In this document: in pieces, positions 27,282 to 34,804 of the stretch
Position numbering within the stretch: position 1 is the first letter of the stretch
Layout of the letters: the number at the start of each line of letters is the position of its first letter
The notes under the pieces: generated by a model
What the model saw: only the letters and a program-made list of their open reading frames with translations
Database searches by the model: none
Told to the model about the DNA's origin: nothing
Assembly (NCBI GenBank): GCA_046349355.1
Contig: JAXMCM010000016.1
Coordinates: 186,001-250,000, forward strand
Reading direction: 5' to 3'
From: CALKJU01 sp046349355
GTDB taxonomy: Bacteria > Pseudomonadota > Alphaproteobacteria > Geminicoccales > Geminicoccaceae
DNA: 64,000 nt
Made by a program: the position numbers and the translations under genes

Positions 27282-28427
27282 TCAGGCTCCCGGGATGTAG
27301 CAGGGCCCCGGGATCGCCGGGTGGGCCGCCAGCACCGCCTCGTCGATGTCCAGCCCGAGGCCCGGCAGGTCGTTGGGCTCGATGTGGCCGTCGACGACGC
27401 CGAACGGCACCTTGCTGAGGTCGGTGCGGAACGGGTTTACCTTGGCGACGTCGGCCTCGTAGATCAGGCCGTTGGACAAGGCGCAGAGCAGGTGGGTGTT
27501 GGCCGCGGCCGAGATGATGCTGTGGCTGGTGTGCGGCGCCATCCAGAGGTCGTAGGCCACCGACATGTCGGCGATCTTCTTCACCTCGCTGATGCCGCCG
27601 GCCTTGGTGCAGTCGGCCTGGGCAATGGCGATGGCGCCATGGTTGAAGAGCTCGCGGAAGGCCTTGCGCGTGTAGTGGTTCTCGCCGGCCGCCAGCGGGA
27701 TCCGGGTTTTCGCCTGGGTCTCGACATAGGCCCGGATGTTGTCGGTCGCGAACGGTTCCTCGAGCCAGTACACCCGGTACTTGTCGCAGTAGTCGAGCAC
27801 CTCGGGGATATCGAGCGGGGTGTAGCGGGTCTGCGCGTCAACGGCGATGTCGAGGTCGTCGCCGAAGGTCTTGCGGATGTGGGCGACGCGCATGGCATCG
27901 CGCCTGGGATGGTCGCCGACGCGCAGCTTGATGGCGGTGTAGCCCTGGGCCATCAGCGCCGCGACTTCCTTCTCCAGCGTGTCGACGGGCTGGAAGCCCA
28001 GCGCCAGGCCGCCGGCATAGGCGCGCAGGCGCTTCTTGGCGCCGCCGAGCAGCTTGTAGACCGGCTGGCCGAGCAGCTTCCCCTTGAGGTCCCACAGGGC
28101 CATGTCGATGCCCGACAGGGCGATCACGCTGCCGGCGCCGAGGCCGTGGGTCTGCACCTGCTGGAACGCCAGGCGGGCCCAGATGCCCTCGCTGTCGAAG
28201 GGATCGGCGCCGATCGCCAGCGAGCCCATGCCCTTGACCACCTCGACCATCGCGGTCGGGTTCTGGCCGTGATGCGACTCGCCGAAGCCGACGGTGCCGT
28301 CGTCGGCGGTCACCCGGACCAGCACGAAGTCGCGCTTGATGTTGGCGCCGAGCGCGTTGCGGACGAGCCCGCTCTTGTCGAACGGCCGCGAATGCGCGGT
28401 CGCCGACACGTCGACGATCTTGGCCAT
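27282..28427 (-). CDS. mandelate racemase / muconate lactonizing enzyme family protein
   Basis: A 381-residue enolase-superfamily enzyme. Metal ligands follow the barrel: DIAVDAQTRY (Asp), YWLEEPF (Glu), LAAGENHY (Glu). The base motif reads AIKLRVG (K-x-R), and APHTSHS gives the opposite-face His of the mandelate racemase subgroup. These enzymes abstract a proton next to a carboxylate, giving racemisation or dehydration of acid sugars. The exact substrate is not predictable. GGGGGAGG precedes the ATG at 28427. A Crp-like box lies 73 nt upstream. Confidence 0.87.
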   Translation of the reverse strand: MAKIVDVSATAHSRPFDKSGLVRNALGANIKRDFVLVRVTADDGTVGFGESHHGQNPTAMVEVVKGMGSLAIGADPFDSEGIWARLAFQQVQTHGLGAGSVIALSGIDMALWDLKGKLLGQPVYKLLGGAKKRLRAYAGGLALGFQPVDTLEKEVAALMAQGYTAIKLRVGDHPRRDAMRVAHIRKTFGDDLDIAVDAQTRYTPLDIPEVLDYCDKYRVYWLEEPFATDNIRAYVETQAKTRIPLAAGENHYTRKAFRELFNHGAIAIAQADCTKAGGISEVKKIADMSVAYDLWMAPHTSHSIISAAANTHLLCALSNGLIYEADVAKVNPFRTDLSKVPFGVVDGHIEPNDLPGLGLDIDEAVLAAHPAIPGPCYIPGA

Positions 28428-28499
28428 GGACGCCTCCCCCTTGAGCGTTGAGCCGGAGGGTAGACCAGCCGGGGAGGTCTGCGGAAGGGCCGTGCCACC

Positions 28500-28515
28500 T
28501 GTGATCCACATCACC
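28500..28515. promoter_or_regulatory. Crp/Fnr-family-like binding site
   Basis: TGTGA-TCCACA-TCACC matches TGTGA-N6-TCACA at 9 of 10 positions and contains the perfect repeat GTGAT-N4-ATCAC. It lies between the divergent enolase-superfamily gene (73 nt upstream of its start) and the small membrane protein gene (about 90 nt upstream). Confidence 0.5.
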
Positions 28516-28605
28516 GCGCGACCGCCGCCGCCGGAGCATCATCCGGCCGTCGAGCCCGCGGACCCAGCAGACCGGATCCGCGGGCTCCCACCGGAGGAGG
28601 ACCCG

Positions 28606-28746
28606 ATGTCGTCGCTTGCAGCCCTGTCCGAGACGGGCACCTCGACCGAGAAGGCCGTGTTCCAGCGGGCCACGATCGGGCGTGGCGAGATCGTCGCCGG
28701 CTGGGCGCTGATCGGCGTCCTGATGGGCGCCCTGCTGCTGATGTGA
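28606..28746 (+). CDS. small single-span membrane protein (46 aa)
   Basis: The ORF starts MSSLAALSETGTSTEKAVFQ and ends with GEIVAGWALIGVLMGALLLM, one transmembrane helix at the very C-terminus. GGAGGAGG stands 5 nt upstream of the ATG, one of the strongest ribosome binding sites in the window, which supports translation. The charged N-terminal half (about 28 residues) would be cytoplasmic in a tail-anchor arrangement. No family is recognised. A Crp-like box lies upstream and a strong hairpin follows the stop. Confidence 0.65.
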   Translation: MSSLAALSETGTSTEKAVFQRATIGRGEIVAGWALIGVLMGALLLM

Positions 28747-28752
28747 GCCTTC

Positions 28753-28781
28753 GGCCGGCCCCGGCTCCCGCCGGGCCGGCC
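28753..28781. terminator. bidirectional hairpin terminator
   Basis: GGCCGGCCC (28753-28761) and GGGCCGGCC (28773-28781) form a perfect 9-bp stem with an 11-nt loop. It sits in the 46-nt gap between the stops of the small membrane protein and the convergent GST gene. No U-run follows on either strand. Confidence 0.55.
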
Positions 28782-28792
28782 ATGTCGTCGTC

Positions 28793-29506
28793 TCAGGCCG
28801 CCCGTTCCGCGGCGGCTCCACCGAGCAATCCCGACAGCCAGGACCTGCGGGCCAGCAGGAAAGCCTGCAGGCGCTCCGGATAGTCGGCGGCGACCGCCGC
28901 CGCTACGCTCGGCCGCCGGGCCAGCTGGATGCGCCAGGCCCGGCACTTCGGCAGGCCGTCGAGGACGCCGAGGTCGACGGAACGCTCGATCACGTCGAAG
29001 TAGCGGAACACCGGTCCGAACACCGCGTCCACGAACGAGAACTTCGCTCCGGCGAACCACGGGCCGTCGCCGAGCGCCTCCTCGAGCCGCGCGAAGCGGC
29101 TGCGCAGGGACGAGCATCTGGCGGCGAATGCGGGCTCGTCGGCAGCACCGTAGAGGCCGGCGATATCAGCCAGCGTCGCCGAGCCGAACTCTATCCAGCC
29201 GCGATGCCGCGCCCGCTCGAGCGGGTCGTCGGGGTGCAGGCGCGGGCCCGGCATGGTCTCGTCGAGGTACTCGACGATCGCCGCACTCTCGAACAGCACG
29301 GCGTCGCCGACCTGCAGCAGCGGGACCCGGCCGAGCGGCGAGATCGCGAGGAACCAGGCAGGCTTGGCGGCGAGGTCGACGTCGACCCGCTCGAAGGCGA
29401 CGCCCTTTTCCGCCAGCGTGATCATGGCGCGCTGCACGTAGGGGCATAACAGATGGCTCACCAGCCGCGGCAGCGGTGACGGCTTGGCGGCGGACAGGTT
29501 GGTCAT
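28793..29506 (-). CDS. glutathione S-transferase family protein
   Basis: A 237-residue GST. The N-terminal fold contains SHLLCPYVQRAMITLAEKG, a CPYV site like omega/beta-type GSTs, then SPLGRVPLLQVGDAVLFES and IVEYLDETMPGPRL. The C-terminal domain has KFSFVDAVFGPVFRYFD. It probably conjugates or reduces small molecules with glutathione. AGGAGACCAAGC precedes the ATG at 29506. It is divergent from a LysR gene, the usual arrangement for a regulated target. Confidence 0.85.
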   Translation of the reverse strand: MTNLSAAKPSPLPRLVSHLLCPYVQRAMITLAEKGVAFERVDVDLAAKPAWFLAISPLGRVPLLQVGDAVLFESAAIVEYLDETMPGPRLHPDDPLERARHRGWIEFGSATLADIAGLYGAADEPAFAARCSSLRSRFARLEEALGDGPWFAGAKFSFVDAVFGPVFRYFDVIERSVDLGVLDGLPKCRAWRIQLARRPSVAAAVAADYPERLQAFLLARRSWLSGLLGGAAAERAA

Positions 29507-29550
29507 GCTTGGTCTCCTCGGGTGGCGGCAAGCAGACTCGACGCTTTCCA

Positions 29551-29593
29551 GGGCGCAAGCCATATGGAGCCTTTCCAAGGTTGGCTTGCGCCC
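29551..29593. repeat. 11-bp inverted repeat touching the LysR start codon
   Basis: GGGCGCAAGCC (29551-29561) and GGCTTGCGCCC (29583-29593) are perfect complements separated by 21 nt. The right arm ends immediately before the ATG at 29594. It may be a LysR operator controlling both the GST gene and the regulator itself, or an RNA hairpin limiting LysR translation. Confidence 0.6.
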
Positions 29594-30469
29594 ATGCAAA
29601 CAAGACTTCCCTGGGACGACCTGCGGCTGGTGCTGGCGATCGGACGCGCCGGAAGCCTGGCAGGAGCGGCCCGCGACCTCGCCATCGACCATTCGACCGC
29701 GTTCCGGCGACTCGGCGCGCTCGAGGCCATGCTCGGCGTGCGTCTGTTCGAGCGGGCGCGTGCCGGCTACGCCCCGACCGCGGCAGGCGAGGCGGTGGTC
29801 GCTGCCGCCCAGCGCGTCGAGGCCGAGGTGCTGGCGGCCGAACGGCTGGTCGCCGGCGAGGACCTTCGCCCTGGTGGCGTCGTCCGGCTGACCACCACCG
29901 ACACGCTGGCCGGCCTGCTGGCGCCGGTGCTGGCGGCCTGCCGCCGGGCCTATCCGGCGATCACGCTCGAGCTCGTCGTCACCAATGCGCTGCTGACGCT
30001 GACCCGGCGCGATGCCGACATCGCCCTGCGCCCGTCCGACGACGTCCCCGGCCATCTGGTTGGCCGCCGCCTGTGCAACATCGCCAGCGCCGTCTACGCC
30101 GTCGACCCGCCGCCCGACGCCTGGGTCGGACCGGACGAGAGCCTCGGCCATCTGCGGGCTGCGGCATGGCTGGCGCGGGAGGTTGCCGACGGTCGGGTAG
30201 CCTTGCGCTGCAACAGCCTGATGGGGCTGCTCGCGGCGGCACGGGCGGGCATCGGGCGTGCCGTGCTGCCCTGCTTCCTCGGTGACGCGGAGCCGGCGCT
30301 CCGGCGGCTGGGCGCGCCGCTGCCCGGCCTCGAGACCGGGCTCTGGCTCCTGGTCCATCCCGACCTGCGACGGGTGGCGCGCATCCGGGCGGTGATCGAT
30401 GTCGCCTCGGCCGGCCTCGCCGACTGCCGCGAGCGGCTGGAGGGGCGTCTGGCCGGGCCGGCATCGTAA
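29594..30469 (+). CDS. LysR-family transcriptional regulator
   Basis: A 291-residue regulator. The winged helix-turn-helix occupies residues about 5-65: WDDLRLVLAIGRAGSLAGAA, then STAFRRLGALEAMLGVRLFE. The effector domain (residues 90-290) is of the shorter type, with RDADIALRPSDD and GIGRAVLPCFLGD. ATG at 29594 matches the family; upstream in-frame starts at 29522 (GTG) and 29564 (ATG) would place the inverted repeat inside the gene. It most likely controls the divergent GST gene and itself. Confidence 0.85.
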   Translation: MQTRLPWDDLRLVLAIGRAGSLAGAARDLAIDHSTAFRRLGALEAMLGVRLFERARAGYAPTAAGEAVVAAAQRVEAEVLAAERLVAGEDLRPGGVVRLTTTDTLAGLLAPVLAACRRAYPAITLELVVTNALLTLTRRDADIALRPSDDVPGHLVGRRLCNIASAVYAVDPPPDAWVGPDESLGHLRAAAWLAREVADGRVALRCNSLMGLLAAARAGIGRAVLPCFLGDAEPALRRLGAPLPGLETGLWLLVHPDLRRVARIRAVIDVASAGLADCRERLEGRLAGPAS

Positions 30470-30679
30470 ACGTCGTGGACGTGGAGGCCGCCCTTGTTAA
30501 CCGACGGCGCTGGGCGGCCCGCCGCCCATGGCCTCAACCCCTTAACGGACAAGGTGAATCGCTGATCCTACGCGAGGGTGCACCGGCGCATGCGGCCGCG
30601 TTGCGCCAGTCCAGCCCGCCTTATGACCGGGGGGCCGGGACGAACCGGCGGCTTCCCCCCACGACAGCGAGATCCTCCG

Positions 30680-32086
30680 ATGCCCACCTTCATCGTTCCG
30701 AAGGCCGCCGCCGCCGGCGGTGGCGTTGCGGTCCCCGCCGGTTTCGAGGTCGTCGACTTCAGCCAAGTCGGCTCCGGCATCATCGTCCGTTCCGAGCCGA
30801 ATTACGCGACCCAGGGTGGCGCCCCGCTGGCGACCTGGGGCGACGCCGTGACTACCGCGATCGGGACCGGCTTCAACGATGTCCTGCTCGGCGATGCCGA
30901 TGGCCAGAAGCTCTACGGCGGCGGCGGCCATGACCGGCTGCAGGACGGCGGCGCCGGTGCTGCCGCGTCCAGCCTTTGGGGCGATGCCGGCAACGACCGG
31001 CTGTTCCTCGCCGCCGATGGCTCGCGCGGTGACGGCGGGACGGGCAATGACAGCTTCTACATCACCGATGCATCGGGCGCCCGGGCGTTCGGCGGCATCG
31101 GCACCGATCGGTTCTATGTACGCGACGTCGATCACCTGACGGTGTACGGCGGCAAGTACGGCGACGCGCTGTCGGTGAACGGCGGCGAGGTGCTGCGGGT
31201 CAATCTTGGCGAAGGCAATGACCGGGCGGCGCTGCGCGACGTCGACGACGCGATCGTCTCCGGCGGTAACGGCCATGACACGATCAACGTCTATGGCGGG
31301 TCGGCGATCAGGCTGAGCGGCTCCTACGGCAACGACCGCGTCGGCGTCGTCGACTCCGACGGTGCTCGCGTGAGCACCGGCGAGGGCAACGACAAGGTCT
31401 TCTTCCGCGATGCCGACAACGTGGTCGTCAACGCCGGCAACGGCAATGACATCGTCAACATGGGCGAGGCCACGCACGGCCACGTCCTGGTCGGCGGCGC
31501 CGGCATCGACACCGTCACCTACTGGGACGTCGACGCCTCGACGAGCGACAACGTCATCATCGACCTCGAGCTCGGCGTGATCCGGGCGGACGGTGTCGAC
31601 GTCGCCGCGATCAGCGGCTTCGAGCGTGCCTACAGCGAGGCCGGCGACGACAAGCTGGTGGGCTCCGCCGACAACAACGTCCTCAGCGCCGGCGCCGGCG
31701 CCGACCGGATCTTCGGCGGCGAGGGCAACGACATCGTCTACGGCGGCGACGGGGCCGACTTCGTCGTCGGCGGGCATGGCCGCGACGTCATCGACGGCGG
31801 TGCCGGCGACGACTACTTCAAGGCCGGGCTCGACGGCGACCGCTTCGTCTTCAAGACGCTGCATGCCGGCGAGACCGACACCATCAGCATCCTCGGGCGC
31901 CTCGACACGCTCGACTTCCGCGGCTCGGTCAGCGACCTGGCCGATCTCACGATCACCATCAACGCCGACAAGTCGGCGTCGATCACCGCCGAGGTCGACG
32001 GGGGGGTGCATACCCTGATCCTCGAGCGTCTGCTGTCGGTCGACACCCTGACCACCGAGCTCGCCCAGCACGTCCTCGTGGGCTGA
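30680..32086 (+). CDS. RTX-like calcium-binding repeat protein, copy 1
   Basis: A 468-residue acidic, Cys-free protein with no N-terminal signal. After a short start (MPTFIVPKAAAAGGG) comes VPAGFEVVDFSQVGSGI, then repeats of GGxGND type at intervals of about 19 residues (GNDRLFL, GNDSFYI, GEGNDRAAL, GNGHDTINV, GNGNDIVNM), and a tighter RTX block LSAGAGADRIFGGEGNDIVY near residue 335-380. The C-terminus (DYFKAGLDGDRFVFKTLHAG) suits a type I secretion signal region. Such proteins bind calcium outside the cell and serve as adhesins, S-layers or enzymes. No catalytic domain is seen. No secretion genes are nearby. Confidence 0.82.
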   Translation: MPTFIVPKAAAAGGGVAVPAGFEVVDFSQVGSGIIVRSEPNYATQGGAPLATWGDAVTTAIGTGFNDVLLGDADGQKLYGGGGHDRLQDGGAGAAASSLWGDAGNDRLFLAADGSRGDGGTGNDSFYITDASGARAFGGIGTDRFYVRDVDHLTVYGGKYGDALSVNGGEVLRVNLGEGNDRAALRDVDDAIVSGGNGHDTINVYGGSAIRLSGSYGNDRVGVVDSDGARVSTGEGNDKVFFRDADNVVVNAGNGNDIVNMGEATHGHVLVGGAGIDTVTYWDVDASTSDNVIIDLELGVIRADGVDVAAISGFERAYSEAGDDKLVGSADNNVLSAGAGADRIFGGEGNDIVYGGDGADFVVGGHGRDVIDGGAGDDYFKAGLDGDRFVFKTLHAGETDTISILGRLDTLDFRGSVSDLADLTITINADKSASITAEVDGGVHTLILERLLSVDTLTTELAQHVLVG

Positions 32087-32432
32087 TCGCCGGGGGGACG
32101 TGTCCCGGACGAGGACGACCGTCCGGGGCAGTGCCCGCGAGCGTGCATGAGCAGGCGGAGGCCGCGGCGAAAGCCGCGGCCTTTCGCGTTGCCGACACAA
32201 TCTCGGTAAACGCTCGTCGGCCCTCCAGCGTCATCCTTAACGCAAATGTCAGTCATCTTCACCGTGCACTGCGAAATCATTAACCAAGATCTGGACAATG
32301 GTTGGTAAACGAACGGCAATACAATGAGGAGTATTTTACGGACTTTCACTCCATTGCTCGACAGCCTCGCGTAGACAGGGGTCATCCCGGCTGCGGCCGG
32401 ATGTTCCCACCCCCGGAACCGAGAGACCTGCG
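32087..32432. other. 346-bp spacer with terminator and AT-rich leader between the RTX genes
   Basis: The first 100 bp hold a terminator hairpin (32159-32184) and a weaker hairpin CCCGGAC/GTCCGGG (32104-32127). The next 170 bp are the most AT-rich in the area (for example TTAACCAAG, TACAATG and GTATTTTACG), which suits a promoter and long 5' leader of copy 2, but I cannot fit a -35/-10 pair with proper spacing. No ORF here looks real. Confidence 0.55.
32159..32184 (+). terminator. intrinsic terminator of RTX copy 1
   Basis: AGGCCGCGGC and GCCGCGGCCT pair perfectly (10 bp) around a GAAA tetraloop and are followed by TT, then CGCG. It lies about 70 nt after the stop of the first RTX gene. Confidence 0.7.
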
Positions 32433-33836
32433 ATGGCAACCTTCACCGTCACCTCCGGCCTTTCCACGCCTGTCGACGTCCCGGCCGGCTTCGACACCGT
32501 CGACTTCGGCCAGCTGGGCAGCGGCATCGTCGCCCGCTTCGCGCTCGACAGCGCACGGGTCTATGGCGGGAGCGACATCATTGCCCGCTGGGGCGACGAC
32601 GTCGTGCGTGTCAACGGCACGGCCCAGGCGGACATCCTCGTCGCCGCCGACGGCGAGACGCTCGCCGGCCGCGCCGGGAACGACACCTTCCGCGACGGCG
32701 GCGCCGCGGCGGCGGGCTCGCGCATGTACGGCGGGCTCGGCAACGACCACTTCACCCTCGGCAGCATCGGCTCGGTCGCCCGGGGCGATGGCGGCAACGA
32801 CACCTTCTATGTGCGCAGCCCCGCCGATGCGCTGGTCAGCGGTGGCGAGGGTGCGGACCGCGTCTTCGCGACCGGCGGGCAGGGACTGGACGCCCTGGGT
32901 GGCGCCGGCAACGACAGCTTCCTCCTCAAGTCGACCGCCCACACCGTGGTGTTCGGCGGTGCCGGCGACGACCATGTGAGCGCCAGCCATGGCAGTGCCG
33001 TCCGGATCGACACCGGCGCCGGCGCCGACCGCGTGCTCCTCAATGCCGTTGAGGGCGCCAGGGTCAACACCGGTGCCGACGCCGACAGCGTGCGCCTGCT
33101 CAACCTGGACAATGCCCGGGTCAACACCGGCGCCGGCGACGACCGGATCACGATGAAGCAGAGCGACGGCAACTGGATCGCCGCGGGCGAGGGCGACGAC
33201 CGGGTGATGGTCGGCGAGGGAACGCTCGGCCACCATCTCAGCGGCGGTGCCGGCAAGGACGTGCTGGTCTACTGGAACACCCGGCCGGGTACTTCCGACA
33301 ACGTCACGCTCGACCTGCGCGACGGTATCCTCAAGGCCGATGGCGCCACGGTCGCGCGGACCTCGGGTTTCGAGTCGATCTACACCGAGGACGGCGACGA
33401 CCGCCTCGTCGGCGACGCCAACGCCAACGGGCTTTACGGCGGTGGTGGCGAGGACCGCCTCTTCGGCCGCGAGGGCGACGACCTCATCTACGGCGGTGAG
33501 GGCGACGACTTCATCTATGCCGGCAACGGCCACGACGTGGTCAGCGGCGGGGCCGGCGACGACTACTTCAAGGCCGGTCGCGACGGCGACCGCTTCATCT
33601 TCGACGACCTCAACGCTGGCGAGACCGACACGATCAGCATCTTCGGCCGCCTCGACAAGCTCGACTTCCGCGGCGCGGTCGACAGCCTCGGCGAGCTGAA
33701 GATCAAGATCAACGCCGACGACTCGGCGACGATCAAGGTCGCGGTCGACGGCGGCTTCCACACCGTGCGCATCGAGGAACTGCTCGACACGCACTCGCTG
33801 ACCGACCAGCTCGCCGCGCACGTCCTGATCGGCTGA
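32433..33836 (+). CDS. RTX-like calcium-binding repeat protein, copy 2
   Basis: A 467-residue paralogue of copy 1. It shares VPAGFDTVDFGQLGSGI near the N-terminus, irregularly spaced GGxGND repeats in the middle, a compact RTX block LYGGGGEDRLFGREGDDLIY, and the C-terminal DYFKAGRDGDRFIF and GETDTISIFGRLDKLDFRG. Like copy 1 it is acidic and lacks Cys and a signal peptide. Its own promoter is likely in the AT-rich spacer, so the two copies may be expressed under different conditions. The stop TGA directly abuts the stop of the convergent UPF0280 gene (TGATCA). Confidence 0.82.
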   Translation: MATFTVTSGLSTPVDVPAGFDTVDFGQLGSGIVARFALDSARVYGGSDIIARWGDDVVRVNGTAQADILVAADGETLAGRAGNDTFRDGGAAAAGSRMYGGLGNDHFTLGSIGSVARGDGGNDTFYVRSPADALVSGGEGADRVFATGGQGLDALGGAGNDSFLLKSTAHTVVFGGAGDDHVSASHGSAVRIDTGAGADRVLLNAVEGARVNTGADADSVRLLNLDNARVNTGAGDDRITMKQSDGNWIAAGEGDDRVMVGEGTLGHHLSGGAGKDVLVYWNTRPGTSDNVTLDLRDGILKADGATVARTSGFESIYTEDGDDRLVGDANANGLYGGGGEDRLFGREGDDLIYGGEGDDFIYAGNGHDVVSGGAGDDYFKAGRDGDRFIFDDLNAGETDTISIFGRLDKLDFRGAVDSLGELKIKINADDSATIKVAVDGGFHTVRIEELLDTHSLTDQLAAHVLIG

Positions 33837-34712
33837 TCAAGTCGGCAGGCTGACGCCCAGGCGCGGCAGCCTGCCGACGATCCGGCAGCGTCCCATGAGC
33901 CACAGCGCGGCCGCCTCGACGAGGCCGGCCGCGCGCAGCGTTTCGGCCTCCGTGGCACCGGCGGCGAGGGCATCGGCGATGGCCTCCTGCGGGAGCGCGC
34001 CGACGGCCACCGTGACCGGCAGCTCGCCGAGATCGCTGTCGGGATCGAGCGAGCGGGCCGGCATGCGGCGGACGGCCGGATGATCGAGGTTCACGGCGTT
34101 GGCGATGACCGTGGCGGCAGCATCCGCGGCGGCGGCGGACCGGGCGAGGACGGTGACCGCATCGGCGATGCCCAGCGAGAAGCTGCGTCCGCCCCGGCCG
34201 CTGGTGGCCACCCCGCGCACCGGCTCGGCATGCGTCACGACGATGCTGCCGTCGAGCCGTGGCGCCTCGACGTCGGCGACAAGGCCCAGCGTCAGGGACG
34301 ACCCAGGCGCCAGGTGCAGGGCGATGTCGCCGCCATCGTTGACGAAGGCGCGCTCGATCCGCGGATCCGTCGCCAGCACCTCCACGAGCTCGTCGGCCAC
34401 GGCACCGGCGACGGCTGCCATCGGCGTGATGAAGCGGCGCCGGTAGGGCCAGACCGCCGCCTCCATCCGTTGTGCGACCGCGCCGGCAAAGGCATGCCGC
34501 GGCTCCGCCGCCGGGTGGCGCAGCGCCGGCAGCTCGTCGACCAGGCGCCGCAGCAGGCCGTCGAAGCGGTCGAGGACAAGGGCGTAGGCGTCCTCCACGG
34601 CCGCTGCCGCGCCCCAGGCGCGGAGCACAACGTCGATCGGGCCCTCGTTGAGATGCAGGGAGCCGTCGGGCCGGTGGACGGCCTGGAACGACCGGGGCGG
34701 CAGGCGCTGCAT
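33837..34712 (-). CDS. UPF0280 family (ApbE-like) protein
   Basis: A 291-residue protein. The core RRFITPMAAVAGAVADELV, AFVNDGGDIALHL and GVATSGRGGRSFSLGIADAV are typical of UPF0280, a family distantly related to ApbE flavin transferases; a flavin-linked role is possible but unproven. An ATG at 34712 directly follows an in-frame GTG. From memory, family members are often found close to 6-hydroxynicotinate-reductase-like genes; one occurs 6 kb away here. Confidence 0.82.
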   Translation of the reverse strand: MQRLPPRSFQAVHRPDGSLHLNEGPIDVVLRAWGAAAAVEDAYALVLDRFDGLLRRLVDELPALRHPAAEPRHAFAGAVAQRMEAAVWPYRRRFITPMAAVAGAVADELVEVLATDPRIERAFVNDGGDIALHLAPGSSLTLGLVADVEAPRLDGSIVVTHAEPVRGVATSGRGGRSFSLGIADAVTVLARSAAAADAAATVIANAVNLDHPAVRRMPARSLDPDSDLGELPVTVAVGALPQEAIADALAAGATEAETLRAAGLVEAAALWLMGRCRIVGRLPRLGVSLPT

Positions 34713-34804
34713 CACGCGCGATCCGGGTTGCGTCCCCGGCCCTTGCCTCGCGGCGGGCCGGGGGGTCTAGTGCGCGCCGACGAGGCGGCGGGCGGACTCC
34801 GAGG

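Noticed and set aside
32302..32979. 225-codon plus ORF beginning in the RTX spacer
   Set aside because: It overlaps the second RTX gene in another frame, and its translation is Ser/Pro/Ala/Arg-rich with no pattern.
30680..33836. GGxGxD-coding repeats as a possible CRISPR or satellite array
   Set aside because: The DNA repeats are degenerate and encode RTX units; no constant repeat with unique spacers is present anywhere in the window.
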